A stretch of 64,000 bases of DNA from Paraphaeosphaeria minitans (lineage: Eukaryota; Ascomycota; Dothideomycetes; Pleosporales; Didymosphaeriaceae): positions 1,198,001 through 1,262,000 of the forward strand of contig WJXW01000012.1 of the NCBI GenBank assembly GCA_015832175.1, read 5' to 3'. The notes beneath the pieces are model-generated. The model saw only the letters and a program-made list of their open reading frames with translations, was not told where the DNA came from and made no database searches. Positions 8,828-21,647 of this stretch are shown piece by piece. Position 1 is the stretch's first letter. Each line of letters begins with the position of its first letter. Made by a program: the position numbers and the translations under genes.

Positions 8828-11800
8828 CTAATCGATTGTAATCACCTCGTGGTTTTTGTTGCCAACCCGCCCAGCTGGTGATTTCTTGACGTTCGCGGCG
8901 GCGCTGCCATTGGGTCGATTGGGCGGGTTGGAGTTTTTATTGGGCTGCCTGGCAAGTGCAATACCCTGTACGTTCATGTCGGGCATCTCTTGCTTGATGC
9001 CCCCCTCCACGTAGCAGCCGATGACGGCTTCGTTCAACTTCCTCAGCGCATCCGGGATCCCATCGATATCAGCAATGATGCCTGTTCGAACGCCCCACCA
9101 GCGCTCGTCTCGTTCCCTGAACAACTTCTGTAATGCAGAATTCAAGGTGTCTATCCGTTTGAAATTGGGACTGAGTTCGTTCTTCGGTCGCAAGTCTGCT
9201 TGCTTACCCTCGTTGTCTTTGATATCCCAAAGCATTCGGTCGTCCTTGGGCTTGAGCTTGATGTCGAAGGAACACGGCGGGTTGGTGTAAGTGACGCGAT
9301 AAGTGCGCAGATCATGCACGTGTACAGCGGGGTTGTCGACGTTGCCGGGTGTTCGATTCTCAAGTTCGTCGAGGACCGTCACAAGAGGTCGGGACCAGAT
9401 AAGAGCCGCGCAAAAACGATCCAGACCATTGTTGTCACCGGTCGATGACTGCAAAAGATCAGGTGACCGATCGTTGATCATGTCTGTGAGGAAGCTACGT
9501 ATGCGATTGTGGGGATTCTTGTCTCCGAACTTGACCTCAATGTTGGTTCCCTTGCCGAAAAAGACCTTCACGTAAAGCTTTTGGCTGTACTGAAGCTCAA
9601 CCTGCTCGAGCGACGAAGACCTAAGCATCATCTTACGCTTCTCGAGTGTCGTTGCGAAGGAGCGTAGACGATTCAGGTCTCGAAGGCGAGCTTTCAGCTC
9701 GCTGACAACTTCGTGTCCAAAGGGCGTAGACAGAAGTATCGAAAACTGGCCACCTTCTGAAAATGAAAAGTTGGTTTGTGGCGACGCAGCCATGAGTTTC
9801 TGCATGTCGGCGGCGACTTCGGGTACCATAGTGCCGGTCGCAATGTGCCAAATGTTACGATAATCAGAGCGGAAGCCTTGACCTGTGATTTGCATTGCAG
9901 GTTCTAGCCAAGAGTTGTCCCCTGGCTTCGAAGAGAGAAGATCCGAAGTTCTGACATGCAACGCCCAACCCTGTACAATACCATCCGATGACGTCGAACG
10001 CCGTGACGATTCGATCTCGTGGCGAAGGCTGTATGTTTTCCCTGTCTGTCCAAGAGCGCGCGACGTGATAGAGTAAGCCAATTGATGGACCGCTACTCGC
10101 TCGATGCGTGATAGCGTCGGGCGATTGATCGGAGGCGGACGGCCGTCTATGCATTCAACAGCAATTCTTTGAGCGTGCACGATGGTAGATCCCTTATCGC
10201 CAATCTCGCATATCCACCACGATTCGCCAGCAGCGTCGACAATTGCGGCCAGAGCTGTGGTTGTGGACCAGCCCCTCGGCCAAAAGAGTGTGAATCTTAG
10301 TACATCCAGATTCACTGCCGCTTTCACGACCTCCATGCGCAGAGCTTGACGCGCAACAGACTTCCAACCAAGCTGTTGTGAGTATCGCTGAATTGATTCT
10401 AAGATTGACCGGGCCAAAACTTGCGTTATCGTGTTGCTTGTTGCAGCTGGCTCGTGGGAGCGATTGATCGCGTTCTCCGCGGGGGTCGAGAGGGGAGTAG
10501 CTGGACTTAGAGTATATCGACCCGTGATAGGCTCGATAGAAAGGTTGGTCGTGTTTTCCTTGGAGCCGATCGAAACAGCTAGCCGACAATCTGAGGGTTC
10601 GGTTTCTGACAAATAGGCCTTTGCGATCACACCGGTGCTGAAAGTCTGCTGCATGTTTCGCAAGAGGTGCCCAACATGAAGGGCTATGACCCGCTTCATC
10701 ATGCGCTCCACTGACAGATGACTCCAATCGAAACCAAGGTCAACGTCCTGGACGTGCACACCTTCGCGGAACCAACGCACAGTTATTGATGGTATTGTAG
10801 GACCTCGCCATGACAATTTTCCGTCTTTGGGCTTGTTGCTGGCAACACCAATCTCAATCCAGCTCTTCTTTCGGGGTCTATTCACCCAGTATTGGATCCA
10901 GAGCACTCGATGCGCGAATTCGGATTGAAGTGAGCCGGCCCACCCCGTTCGGAGTAGATCACTGACCTGTGAGGAGAGTATGAAAATTTTGTGGGAAAGT
11001 GTGACGTTGAGAAGATAGCCGAAGCAAACCTCTAGCCCTTCCTCTCGGAGCAAGTTATCAACGCCTGTCCGTAGGCGATTGAAAAAGCGACTGTCTGCAG
11101 ATATTACTGGTGCTGGAGAGAACAACAGTCTCATGTCAACGAAGTGGAACTGATCTGAGGAATCTTCCACAAACGACATGAGGTCGAATTCGAACTCGCC
11201 GTCCATGACAAAAGTCACGCGGCCGTCTCCTATCCGCCATTTAGAGAGCTGGTGCGGGAGTTTCTCATGGACAATCAGACGGGTGGAGAGTGAAACATTT
11301 AGATATCGGAGCAGTTTGAGCGCCTTCTCTGCCGTCATCGGAGGAGGCGGGATGAAGCCCATCTTTAGACGATCAGCGCCTCATGCATGCAGAGAAGAAG
11401 GCCAACTTACATCAGATATCCACTCCGCCTTCCCCGTACCCAGAACTTCCAGCGCGGTCGTAATGTCAGGGTTCAGCTGTCTTGCATCGTTCATGACATA
11501 TTTCATGAATTCGATCTGGTCGCTGATGTTATCCTGGCTGGTCCTCTGTTTTACGGCCCAGGTGAAAAGATCAATCAGTTTAGACAGATCCACTGAGGAC
11601 TTCCGGCCCCATTCAGTAAGCACCAGCAGCTTGATGAATTTTGCCCTATTGTCAAGCGCGAATCTCATGAGCAGGAGCTTCTTTTGCTTGCTGATTTCCG
11701 CGTCTTGGGGGTTTGATGGACTAGCTCCGTTGGGGATATTGCCATTGAGTTGAGGGGCCTTTAGTTCCCTCATTTGCATGAGGGTCTCCGAGAGCTCGTT

Positions 11801-12100
11801 GTAGGTCTCTTGAGAAATGCGTTGGATCAGCTTCGAGAGGGAGTGGTACACCTCGGCGGGGACGTGGTCTATTTCGGGCGGTAGCTGTGCCATCTGGTTG
11901 ACGGCGGGTGTGGCCCCATTTGTGACGGCGCCTTTGTACGAGGGGGTTCTGACGGCGGGCGCGCTTGCGGGCGAGTCTTTCCTGGCAAGGGTTCGCTCCC
12001 CATTCACCATTTTGCCGTCATGAGCGCGCTTTTTGCTTTCCACGTCTCTTGCGCCTAGGCCTCCGTTCGCACTGCTGTTCATCGTCAAGATGCCTGGCAT
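8828..12100 (-). CDS. MED14: Mediator subunit Med14 (Rgr1)
   Basis: Two minus-strand exons: 12100-11411 (230 codons) and 11362-8828, with a 48-bp intron (GTAAGT...AAAG). The product is 1074 aa, the usual fungal size. A disordered Ser/Pro/Lys N-terminus is followed by the Med14 domain: LPPEIDHVPAEVYHSLSKLIQRI, NELSETLMQM and MRFALDNRAKFIKLLVLTEWGRK. Med14 is the backbone that joins the head, middle and tail modules of Mediator and is essential for RNA polymerase II transcription. An in-frame ATG at 12082 is an alternative start. The C-terminal 40 residues are Asn/Lys-rich and disordered. Confidence 0.92.
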
Positions 12101-12263
12101 ACTCTGGTCCCAGCCCTGCAGCCCGTGGGAGCGCGCGCCGCCCCTGCTGCTCTCCGCAGCCTCCCCGCAGTCTCGCTCCGCCCGCTGAAGTGGCTGCGGC
12201 GAGTGTATATTCAGCTGGTTGGATCACTGGAGAAGCGGGCGCTGGCCAGGGTGGGAGGTGCGG

Positions 12264-12328
12264 GGTGTGTGTGTGCGTGTATGTGTGTGTATATGTGTGT
12301 AATGTGTGTGTGTTGTGTATGTATGTGC
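12264..12328. repeat. GT-rich microsatellite
   Basis: An interrupted run of gt/at dinucleotides about 65 bp long, 160 bp upstream of the MED14 start. A second short run of gggtgt lies at about 12465-12488. Confidence 0.85.
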
Positions 12329-12841
12329 AGATGTGGCGGGTGAAAGAGCCCGTGGTTGGGGCTATCGCATTGTATGTTGTCGCTGTTGGGCACGGCAACG
12401 GCGCCTGCGCAATGCAGCCGGCGAGAGCGCAGTCGAAGAACGGTCACAACGGCGTCGGTGGATGCGGGTGTGGGTGTGGGTGTGGGTGCGGCGTGAGGTT
12501 TGGTGGTGAAGTGAGGAGTTGCAAGAATGCAAGGCTCGCGCGGGCCGTAGCCGTGACGAAGCCCTGAATCGCGGCCGCTTGGCACCATCAAACACTGGGA
12601 CGGCGGGACGGCGGGACGGTGAATAATCAGCCACGAGACATGTGAATGCGAACACTCGCGATACAGCACCACGGCCAGAACCAGATCCTGATAGACTAGT
12701 AGTCTACTGCGGTTGAGAGAGAATCGACCTAATGAAGCAGCTCACATCCTGCCTTCACGTTCGCGCAAGAGGCTGGCCGTGACCCAAGCGAAGACTGCAT
12801 GTGGGTTGGCGCGCTGCCGCCCGCCTGCTAGACACCACAGG

Positions 12842-12940
12842 TACCTACCTACTAGATACCTACCTACTAGATACCTACCTACTAGATACCTACCTACTAG
12901 ATACCTACCTGCTCCCTGCTCCCTGCTACCTGCTACCTGC
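12842..12940. repeat. Two adjacent tandem arrays (15-mer, then 7-mer)
   Basis: Four and a half exact copies of tacctacctactaga occupy 12842-12910. Four copies of a 7-mer (gctccct twice, gctacct twice) follow directly at 12911-12940. Confidence 0.9.
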
Positions 12941-13190
12941 ATAACCGCGCGTGCCTCACCAAGGACATGCACAACTTCTCGCATGCCCCGTCGCCGCTGT
13001 GGACATGCGCATCGACGTCGTGTTTTGGCCCAGGTCACATGCACATGGTTCCCCAACAAGTTTACTGATGAACCGAGTTTCCCCAGGCCCAAGTCTACCT
13101 ACTGACATGCCAGCCCCTCCACACTTGCCGTCTACTCACCGCCGTGCTGCTGTTCCTCGAGTCGCGTCTCTTCTCCTCCCTCTTCTTCTT

Positions 13191-13230
13191 CTCTCCTCGC
13201 CTCTCCTCGCCTCTCCTCGCCTCTCCTCGC
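13191..13230. repeat. Four exact copies of a pyrimidine-rich 10-mer
   Basis: The unit ctctcctcgc is repeated four times within a longer CT-rich strand, about 150 bp upstream of the ATG22 start. Such pyrimidine tracts are common in fungal promoters and leaders. Confidence 0.85.
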
Positions 13231-13382
13231 CTCCCTTCTCTTCTTCTCTCTTCTCTCCTCCCTCTGCTGACCCTCCCTTGCTCCTCTGTCGGCCTGCCCG
13301 TGGCTCGAGTCGCCATGTTCCCAAGCTCTAGGTAACACGCCCTGCAGCCGCCAATCAGCGCCCGCCTCCCGCGCGTCGCAAT

Positions 13383-15437
13383 ATGACACCCCGGGCGCCT
13401 GAATTCATACCTCGCCCAGAGTTCGACCGCGATGTGTCGCATCTGTCCAAAGCCTCGGCGCCATCGCTCTCCCCCAGCAACGAAGCCGACGACGAGCAGA
13501 GCATATCCGACGACTACGCCGACATGTCCTCCGACCCCTCCCCGCCGCACTACGAGGGCGAGGATGTGCGCCTGACCAGCGACAAAGAGCTGTCTGGCTT
13601 CTACATGTATGGCTGGGCTGCAGAGGTCTTCGTTGTCTGCGGCATCGGCAGCTTCATCCCCCTCACCCTCGAGCAGCTTGCCCGCGAGAACGGCTTCCTG
13701 CTCCACGACCCTACCCAGCCATGCAAAAACGCCCGCATCACAACACCCACCTACTCCATATTCTCCCCTGACGAAGACAAGGGACAATGCATCGTCAGAC
13801 TGCTCGGCCTCGACATCAACACGGCCAGTTTCGCCATGTACACCTTCTCAATATCCGTCCTCGTCCAAGCACTGCTCATCATCTCCATGTCTGGCGCAGC
13901 AGACCACGGCCGCTTCCGCAAGACCTTTCTCTTGTGGTTCGCCTTCATAGGAAGCACCGCGACTATGCTGTTTCTGCCCATCGTACCCAAAGTTTACGTC
14001 TTGGGTGCCGTGTTGGCCATCATCGCGAATACATGTTTTGGAGCCAGCTTCGTGCTTCTGAACTCTTTCTTGCCGTTGCTTGTGAGGTTTCATCCGACGG
14101 TTCAGTACGCCTACGTATCGCCAGATCCAAGCTATTTGGATGATGATGACAACGATGACGATGACGACGACGACCACTTTGGTCACCTAGACATAATCCA
14201 AGATGCGCACTATTCTAATCAACTCGCTCACGACGAGAATGTCATGGACCATGTCATCGACGCAACGACCGCACTCCTTCCGCGCATGCAGTCCGAAGCC
14301 GATCTCACAGTCCCCAATCCCATCTCGCGGGCAACACCCTCCCAGGAACTTGGCTTGTCCACCAAAATTTCTTCCTACGGCATCGCAATCGGATACATAG
14401 CCGCCCTGCTTGTCCAGACGATAGGTATCCTTGTCGTTATCGCATTCAGCAGCTCAAATCTTGGTCTCCGCCTCGTCCTCTTCATCATCGGCGCGTGGTG
14501 GTTCGTCTTCACCATTCCGACAGCTTTGTGGCTGCGTCCGCGCCCCGGCCCCCCGCTGCACATTGCATCATCAAAGTCAGCATTCGGCACTGGCCTCGCC
14601 TACTTTACCTACAGTTGGAAGTCGCTTGGTCGAACAGTCAAGCACGCCCGATATCTGAAGGATGTATTGCTGTTCTTAGCAGCCTGGTTTCTCCTCAGTG
14701 ATTCCATTGCCACAGTCTCTGGCACTGCCGTTTTGTTCGCAAGGACGACTCTGGGCATGTCCTATGCCATGCTTGCCCTTATCAATGTAATCGCCACAAT
14801 CTTCGGTGTCATCGGCGCCTTCACTTGGTCTCGCATCAGCATCTACCTGCGCCTTCGGCCCACTCAGACGATTCTCGCATGCATTCTCCTCTTCGAGCTG
14901 ATCCCCATATACGGACTACTTGGATATATCCCAGCCATCCAACGGCTCGGCGTCTTCGGCCTGCAGCAACAATGGGAGATGTACCCCTTGGGAGCGGTGT
15001 ACGGCTTCGTTCTGGGTGGATTGAGCAGCTACTGCAGAAGTCTTTTTGGCGAGCTGATCCCACCGGGCTATGAAGCCGCTTTCTATGCGCTGTACGCCAT
15101 CACCGACAAAGGTAGCAGTGTGTTTGGACCCGCGATTGTGGGCGCAATCACGGATCATTATGGCGAAATAAGACCCGTAAGTTCGTCACCTGGGTTAACC
15201 CGATCACACCTCACACCCCCTGTTATACTGATGACGTCTTAGGCATTTTGGTTCCTCGCCGTTTTGATCGGCCTCCCTTTCCCAATCATGATGCTCGTTG
15301 ACGTGGAGCGAGGTCGGGCGGAAGGCCAAGAACTAGCTCGCAAGTTGGAGGACATGGCTGCTGCGGAGGCTGCCGCAGAAGAGGGAGAAGAGGATCCGGT
15401 TGATCACGATTATGAGCAAGGATACCAGCATCAGTGA
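13383..15437 (+). CDS. ATG22: Atg22-like vacuolar amino acid effluxer (MFS)
   Basis: Exons 13383-15176 and 15243-15437 flank a 66-bp intron (GTAAGT...TTAG) and give 662 aa. After an acidic Pro/Ser N-terminus, the Atg22 signature [20 protein letters not shown] opens the first membrane segment, followed by about twelve hydrophobic segments, including [20 protein letters not shown] and [16 protein letters not shown] cytosolic loop near residues 245-265 holds a run of Asp residues. Atg22 exports amino acids from the vacuole after autophagic breakdown. Exon 2 supplies the last membrane segment ([21 protein letters not shown]) and an acidic tail. The length is slightly above the family norm because of the loop. 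Confidence 0.92.
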
Positions 15438-16104
15438 GCATGCAATGCATCTGGGGGCGTTCTGCATGAGTTCTCAAGCGATACCAGTTGATTTGGAGCG
15501 GCACGCAATGCATGCGAGCGTCCGCTTGATTCGCCTATTGATTGGTGAGCTAGATGTGCGACATAATTAGGTGTGTAGAAGCCTTAATTGAGGGGCGCTG
15601 CATGTACTGAGCGTTGAGCCTACGCTATTCATCTCCTACCTGCTTCGATTTACCGCGGTCATCTATGAAAGCGGATGCACATGCATGTGCGGTGATTCCT
15701 TCCTGAGTTGCACACAAATGAGGCAACTTGCCCCCCCCGCCGTGTGCCCCCCTGGTTCAAGGGACGTCCGCCCGCCCTTTATCCTTCCCTGTAATGTCTT
15801 GTATGAACCAGCGAGAATTTTCGTCTGCTCCAGGATGAGACGCCTCCTAGAAAAGAAGATCAACCAGTATCGTGTCGTCTCCAACGCATAATCAAGCACG
15901 TGACCATAAAATCTCGCGACGCGTTGGCGTTTCGCGGCTGTCGACTGGCGGCCGCCGATTCTGTATTTATGGCGCACGTCCACCGCCTCTTCTTCCCCGT
16001 CACAACAAACACTCGAACACTCCACCCATATCACGACCACCAAATTCTACAAAGTAACTGCATCAAACACTCAACTTTGCATTACTTGCCCTTCATCCCT
16101 CATC
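15438..16104. other. Intergenic, no gene seen
   Basis: About 670 bp between ATG22 and ASF1, holding the 3' region of one and the promoter of the other. A C-rich run lies at 15731-15741. Nothing else stands out. Confidence 0.5.
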
Positions 16105-17095
16105 ATGTCTATCGTCTCGCTCCTCGGCGTCGAGGTCAAGAACAACCCGGCAACGTTCGACGCACCGTACGAGTTTCTGATCACCTTTGAGTGTCACGAG
16201 TCGCTGCAGAAAGGTAAGCCCAATGATCTTTTCATGTATCATCTGCTAAACAGCTTCAGACCTCGAGTGGAAACTCACCTATGTCGGCTCCGCAACATCG
16301 TACGTACCCCGCTTTGAGCGTCTTCAGCAATAGGATCATTAACTTTCCCAGCAACGAGCATGACCAGGAGCTTGACTCCGTCCTTGTCGGACCCATACCC
16401 GTAGGTGTGAACAAATTCGAGTTCCGCGCCGACCCTCCAGACCTATCGCGCATCCCCAACAACGAGATCATTGGCGTCACGGTCATTCTCCTCAGCTGCA
16501 GCTACGACGATCGGGAATTCGTGCGTGTTGGATACTACGTGAACAACGAATACACAGATGAGGCCTTGCAGCTCGAGCCGCCGGCAAAGCCCATAATCGA
16601 GAAGGTGCGGAGGAACATCTTGGCTGAGAAGCCTCGAGTGACCCGCTTTGCGATCAAATGGTACGACTTGCGGATCCCAACTGTAACCCAGGCAACAACA
16701 GCACTGACCATGACAGGGATTCCGAGGAGCAGGCTCCACCCGAATTCCCCCCTGATCAGCCCGAGGCCGATCTCAATGCGGACGGTGATCAGTACGGCAT
16801 CGAAGAGGAGGAAGAGGAGGAGGAAGAGGAGGCTGAGGGTGCCGCTCCTGCTGAGGGCGAAGACGCGGCCATGGCAGGAGCAGACGAAATTGCTGGTCCC
16901 GCTGCAGACAACGATGCTGCCTCGGAGGCTGGCAGCGAAGACATCGAGGAGAGCGAAGGCGAGGATGAGGAAGAGGAGGAGCTTGAGGGGGAGGAGGGTG
17001 ATGATATGGAGATGGATGAAGCTGCTCCTGCGAACGGCGACCAGAATCACCCTAAGCAGCCCGCTCAGCCAAACCCAGATGTCATGGTCCATTAG
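16105..17095 (+). CDS. ASF1: Histone H3-H4 chaperone Asf1
   Basis: Four exons: 16105-16213, 16260-16299, 16352-16660 and 16717-17095, with introns of 46, 52 and 56 bp, giving 278 aa. The N-terminal core is unmistakable: [50 protein letters not shown] and [16 protein letters not shown] sequence, then FAIKWDSEE. The last 120 residues form an acidic tail with long Glu runs, as in fungal Asf1. It hands H3-H4 to CAF-1 and HIRA during replication and transcription, in the nucleus. Exon 2 is only 40 nt. Confidence 0.95.
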
Positions 17096-18409
17096 GAGGG
17101 CGCATCGACTGCCCCTGAGAGAGTGGTTCCCTTGTCGCCCCGAGGACTTTCGAGGAGGGCATCTTTGAGGTTGCGCCTTGGGGTCAGTGATCCCAAGCCT
17201 CGAATCATGCCGGTGCGATGCAGTCCACGAAAGCAGCGTCAGGAAGTTGGCTGACGCTGCTCTTGGGCTGTCTTATTATCGTTGCGTCTGATGTTTTCGG
17301 ATCCATGGCCATACCCCGTTTGTCTATTCGCATAACTAGAGATTGCCTCGGTGCGGGGTGGTTCGGTGGCAGTGCGCGATAGGTGGAACGTGTGTTTTTA
17401 GGTGTGTTATTGGACCCGGAAAGGTTGTTCAATTGAATCTTTACGCTCCAAGCTCTGAGTGCTCGTTCTGCTACCTAGTCCCGGTTTGCTGTGTCATTCC
17501 TTTCACGCCCATGCAGTACCTAGTGGTCGATCCCGAGTCCCATCACAAGGTGGTGCAACACGGTCACAGTATAGAAATCACTGCCTTTCACGGCGCCGTA
17601 CGGTATAATGCGGAGATTTGTCCAATCGCAGACGCGTAATCTCATTTCCATGCCCGCACAAGGTTGGGGCAGCTTCAGGTACCAATGCAAGGTAGCTGTT
17701 TGCGAGTACCAGGATGGAGCTGTATTTGGTGGCTCGGAGCGGGATCTGGGCCTTTGTACGCGACTCAGCCTACGCCGGAAGCGCCAGCCAGCGAACAATT
17801 ATATGGTAGATGTCCAGCACTGGCAGTCTGGGTTTTCTGCCCTGTTGCGGGAGCGCGCGCGTTAACGGACAAGGCGCATGATGACGCGCGTGAGCCTCTC
17901 ACTCATCGGCATGTGCTGGTCTTCAGAAGGCCTGACAGTGAGACGCAGCCAGGTCGTAGCTGCGAGGACGTAGGTAGTCTGCAATATCTACCCACGGGCG
18001 ACGGTGAAGCACAATTAGGTCGGTATGATTCGAGCACGCCCGTTCCATCACGCTGCGTGATGTTTCAGTAGATACCTAGATACCTAGCAAACGGCCCTGC
18101 TCTGTAGGTACCCTGCTCAGCATCTGCCCAGGCACGCTGCCCAGTGCCTGCCTTAGGTACCTACCGTACCTAGGTCGCGACGCAAGACACAGCCCCTCCT
18201 CGTTGGACCTTCCGCTGGCTCCGCGCATCTTCCCACCGTTGTTTTGGGCCCGTCTCGTCGACATCAACCTATACCTAGACCACCTACCTACCCGTGCAAC
18301 ACAGCAGATAGACACGTTCGCGACACTGGCCTTCTTTCTTTCTTTTTTCAGACAAAGGCTGATCCAAGCTCCGCATTCCCGTCGAGGCTAGGAGCTCCGC
18401 TTGCGAACC
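17096..18409. other. Long intergenic region upstream of SKT5
   Basis: 1.3 kb with no credible gene. Between 18060 and 18185 there are several short repeats and palindromes built from tacct/aggta (for example ggtacctaccgtacctaggt), followed by a T-rich tract at 18330. It is probably the long promoter and leader of the chitin synthase activator gene. Confidence 0.45.
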
Positions 18410-21189
18410 ATGAGCCATCAGCAATTCCAGCCCCAGCTGGGGGCCACCTTCGTGCCGGGTGGCTATGACGATTTTTACATGCCCGCGCCAGATCCAGAGC
18501 TTATTTCTCCGGCACCGCAGCGGTTAGTCCGACTGACGTCCACCGTTGTGACATTGCACGCCTGCTGACACGCGGTAGGGTTATGCCAGAGGTGCCCGAG
18601 AACATGCAGGAAAACATTGCTCACTTGGAATTAGAAGCCAACGGTCCGCGAAACGCCGCCATGATGTCGCCGCCGGCCCAGGGCTACAACTACTCGCAGT
18701 CGCAGTCCCACTACCCTCCGCGCGGCTCCAGCTACCACAATAACGACCAAGCCGCCCACGGCGGCCAGGCGCAGTGGCCTTCGCGACAGGCGAGCATTTC
18801 CGCCTCCTTTGACCAGCCACCCGCCGTGCAGCCGCAAGCCATGCAGCAGCAGCAACCCTCGCACGACTACCACAGCTTTGCCCAGCCGGGCGAGGTGCCC
18901 AACTTCTCCATCTTCCCCAAGCTTCCGAACCGACCGCCCAACGTTCCGCCTTCCGACGACGAGAAAGAGGCAGTCTTGGAGCATGCCCGCCTGCCGGTGC
19001 TCAACTCGAACGACCCGGAGATGCAGCTGGCGTGGGCTCAGGACGCCCTGCAGTACGTCGACATGGCGCAGCTCAACGAGCAGCGCATCGCCGAGCTGCA
19101 AGGCGCGCGCCCTGCCACACCCGCCGTCGAGCACCAGCTGCGCGTCGATGCGATGAATGTCACCGGCTTTCTGGCCGACCAGTTCCATCCCAAGGCCGAC
19201 TTTATGCGGGGCATGTGGCTGGAGTTTGGGAAATTCGGCCTGCGCGTCGACAAAAAGGAGGCCTTCAGGAGTTACACGCGTGCAGCCCAGAAGGGATACG
19301 CCAGGGCAGAGTACCGCATGGGCATGCAGTTCGAGCAATCGAACGACCCCATCAAGGCTCTCCAGCATTACAAGCAGGGTTCGGAAGCTGGAGACTCGGC
19401 ATCCAACTATCGTTTGGGCATGATGACGCTACTGGGCCAGCATGGGCAACAACAAGACTATGCTCGTGGCATTCAACTGATCAAGCAGGCCGCGGTCACG
19501 GCTGACGAGAATGCTCCTCAGGGTGCGTACGTGCTAGGCATGCTCCAGGCGCGAGAACTCCCCCAAATCAACGTTCCGGAGATGTATCTGCCGTACGATG
19601 AAAAAGCTGCCAGACAGCACATCGAAAAAGCCGCCTACTTGGGATTTGCCAAGGCCCAGCTGAAGATGGGGTCCGCCTACGAGTTATGCAGTCTGGGTTG
19701 TGAATTTAATCCCACGCTGTCCCTGCATTATAACGCGCTAGCATCACGACAAGGCGAAGCTGAGGCTGACATGTCAATCAGCAAGTGGTTCTTGTGCGGG
19801 TATGAGGGAGAGTTCCCGAAGAACGAGGAGCTTGCGTTCACATATGCTCAGCGTTCTGCCGCCACTGGCTTGGCCACCGCAGAATTTGCTATGGGCTATT
19901 TCTACGAGATTGGCATGCACGTCTCTGTCAACATTGATAAAGCCTTGGAGTGGTACGAAAAAGCTGCTCGCAACGGTAACAACGACGCGGAGGCACGCAT
20001 CAACAGCATATCGACCATGCACCGAACGCTATCCAAGAAGGATCACGAGAAGGTAGCAATCAACGCCATCAAATCGAAACATGGCTCCATGAAGGGGCAG
20101 CGCCCAGCTAGGCTACAGAAATTGACCGCCCCTAGCCTTCCGACTATCGAGAGTAGTCCCTCGGACTACGGAGACTCACCGGGAGGTCAATTCCCAGATC
20201 GCTATTCTTCTACCACGCCGTACCCTATGTCGGACCAACCTCCTATGGTGGCATCTTCCCAGCGCTCTCAGTCCGTCGCTCCGTATCCTTCGAACGATGG
20301 ACCACCCCTGATAGATGCCCATATACCAAGCATGGCAGGTGGCTTCGCTGCTGAACTACGGTCTGCCAGTGCACGTCCTCCATCTCAAGCTTTCAACATC
20401 AACCCACAAGTGTACGCTCAAGCCCCGGTTCCGAACGATCCCCATGGTCGCGGGAGACCACCGCACGGAGCCAACCTTGGCCCTCTTCCCATACGTCCAG
20501 CTACGAGTGTCGACAGCATGGGCCGCGGTAGCGGAAGGGCTCCAAATGGTGGTCTTGCCCCAGGGCCCGGTGCCTACAGGCAACCAGGTGGGCCGAGTGT
20601 ACAACGCCCCGAAGCATACGACCGACCAGGTTCGGCACGCCCTGCTGCTGATTTCGGTTTCAATGCACCCGGAGGGCCGAACAAGCTGCAGAAGGCACAC
20701 AACGTCGGTCAGCCGGGTGGATCGCTCAAGAAGCAGAACACTTTGCCCGACATAGGGTATGTTGCTCCTCTTGAACCGCGACAGCACACGCGTCTGTCAA
20801 CGACTGTACCAGGTCTGGAGAGTAGGAATTCTGGCCGTCCCGGAACCGCAGGATCAGGGTCTATGCCCGGCCAAGGACCATCATCTCGCCCTGGATCTGC
20901 TGGACGTCCCTCGGCACACGATGCACACCCACAGGGGCCGAAGCCAGGCAAACCTACCACACCACAACCGCGACCTGGGCCAAATCCAGTTCCAGCAGCT
21001 TCGCCTGCCCAAGCAGCCAAGCCTGCGGCCCCGAAACCATCCTCCTCTGCCCCTACCGGTCCTGGTAAGGGTCCGAAGACCTTTGACGAGATGGGTATTG
21101 GGCAAGCGCCCAAAGACAGTGATTGTGTAAGTTCTTTCCCGTCTTCTTTCGCCCCGACACGCGCTGATAGCTCCTAGGTCGTGATGTAG
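18410..21189 (+). CDS. Chitin synthase activator Skt5/Chs4 with Sel1 repeats and CaaX box
   Basis: Three exons: 18410-18522, 18579-21126 and 21178-21189, giving 890 aa. A Gln/Pro-rich disordered N-terminus is followed by Sel1-like repeats from about 265 to 520 (KAFRSYTRAAQKGYARAEYRMG, ALEWYEKAARNGNNDAEARIN). A long Pro/Gly/Ser-rich tail ends in Cys-Val-Val-Met. The terminal CVVM is a CaaX prenylation box, and the last exon encodes only VVM and the stop. Skt5/Chs4 proteins activate and localise class IV chitin synthase at the septum and bud neck; yeast Skt5 is farnesylated. Reading through the last intron would replace the box by a 17-residue serine-rich tail. Confidence 0.9.
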
Positions 21190-21647
21190 TGAAAGCATGT
21201 AGTGTGTCCGTTGGCATTCCCTTTTGCATAGCTGGGCCCTCCTAGTTTCGGCGATCATTTATGGATAGAGTTCTTCACTTCTTGGCACATCGTGTCTGCC
21301 CCTATACCCCTGGTTTCTCTTGTCGTCTCCGCGTACTTTGAGATAGGGCCAAGGACCGCACTTAGCCCCAATGGCATTCTTCTAGAGGCGAAATACCAGT
21401 GAATAGGTGAATGCATGTCTTTTGGCCAATTTACGTTTGATTAAGCATTGGACTGCACACATCAAAGTTCGCAGTCTTCTCTACTTGCTCGCTCCTTCCC
21501 CCCTCATGACTTTTGCACCGCTCGTGCCTTCCCCAACATGTCGCATGCCTTGGCACGACCAACTTCTTTCCGTCATCATCTTCGCTCCTGGTCACTTCTT
21601 CCCCTCTTCTCGTTCCGGCTTCCACGAACACCGTTACTACATCGACC
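21190..21647. other. Intergenic between SKT5 and HOP2
   Basis: About 460 bp containing the SKT5 3' UTR and the HOP2 promoter. No gene is seen. Confidence 0.5.

Larger units (their letters stand above)
12101..13382. promoter_or_regulatory. Repeat-rich divergent region between MED14 and ATG22
   Basis: A 1.28-kb leader region between divergent genes, packed with simple repeats: GT runs, a gggtgt run, 15-bp and 7-bp tandem arrays and a CT-rich 10-mer array. The open frames here are products of these repeats. It presumably carries both promoters. Confidence 0.5.

Noticed and set aside
12842..12940. Regular direct repeats resembling a CRISPR array
   Set aside because: Units are contiguous without unique spacers, and the genome is eukaryotic; these are simple tandem repeats.
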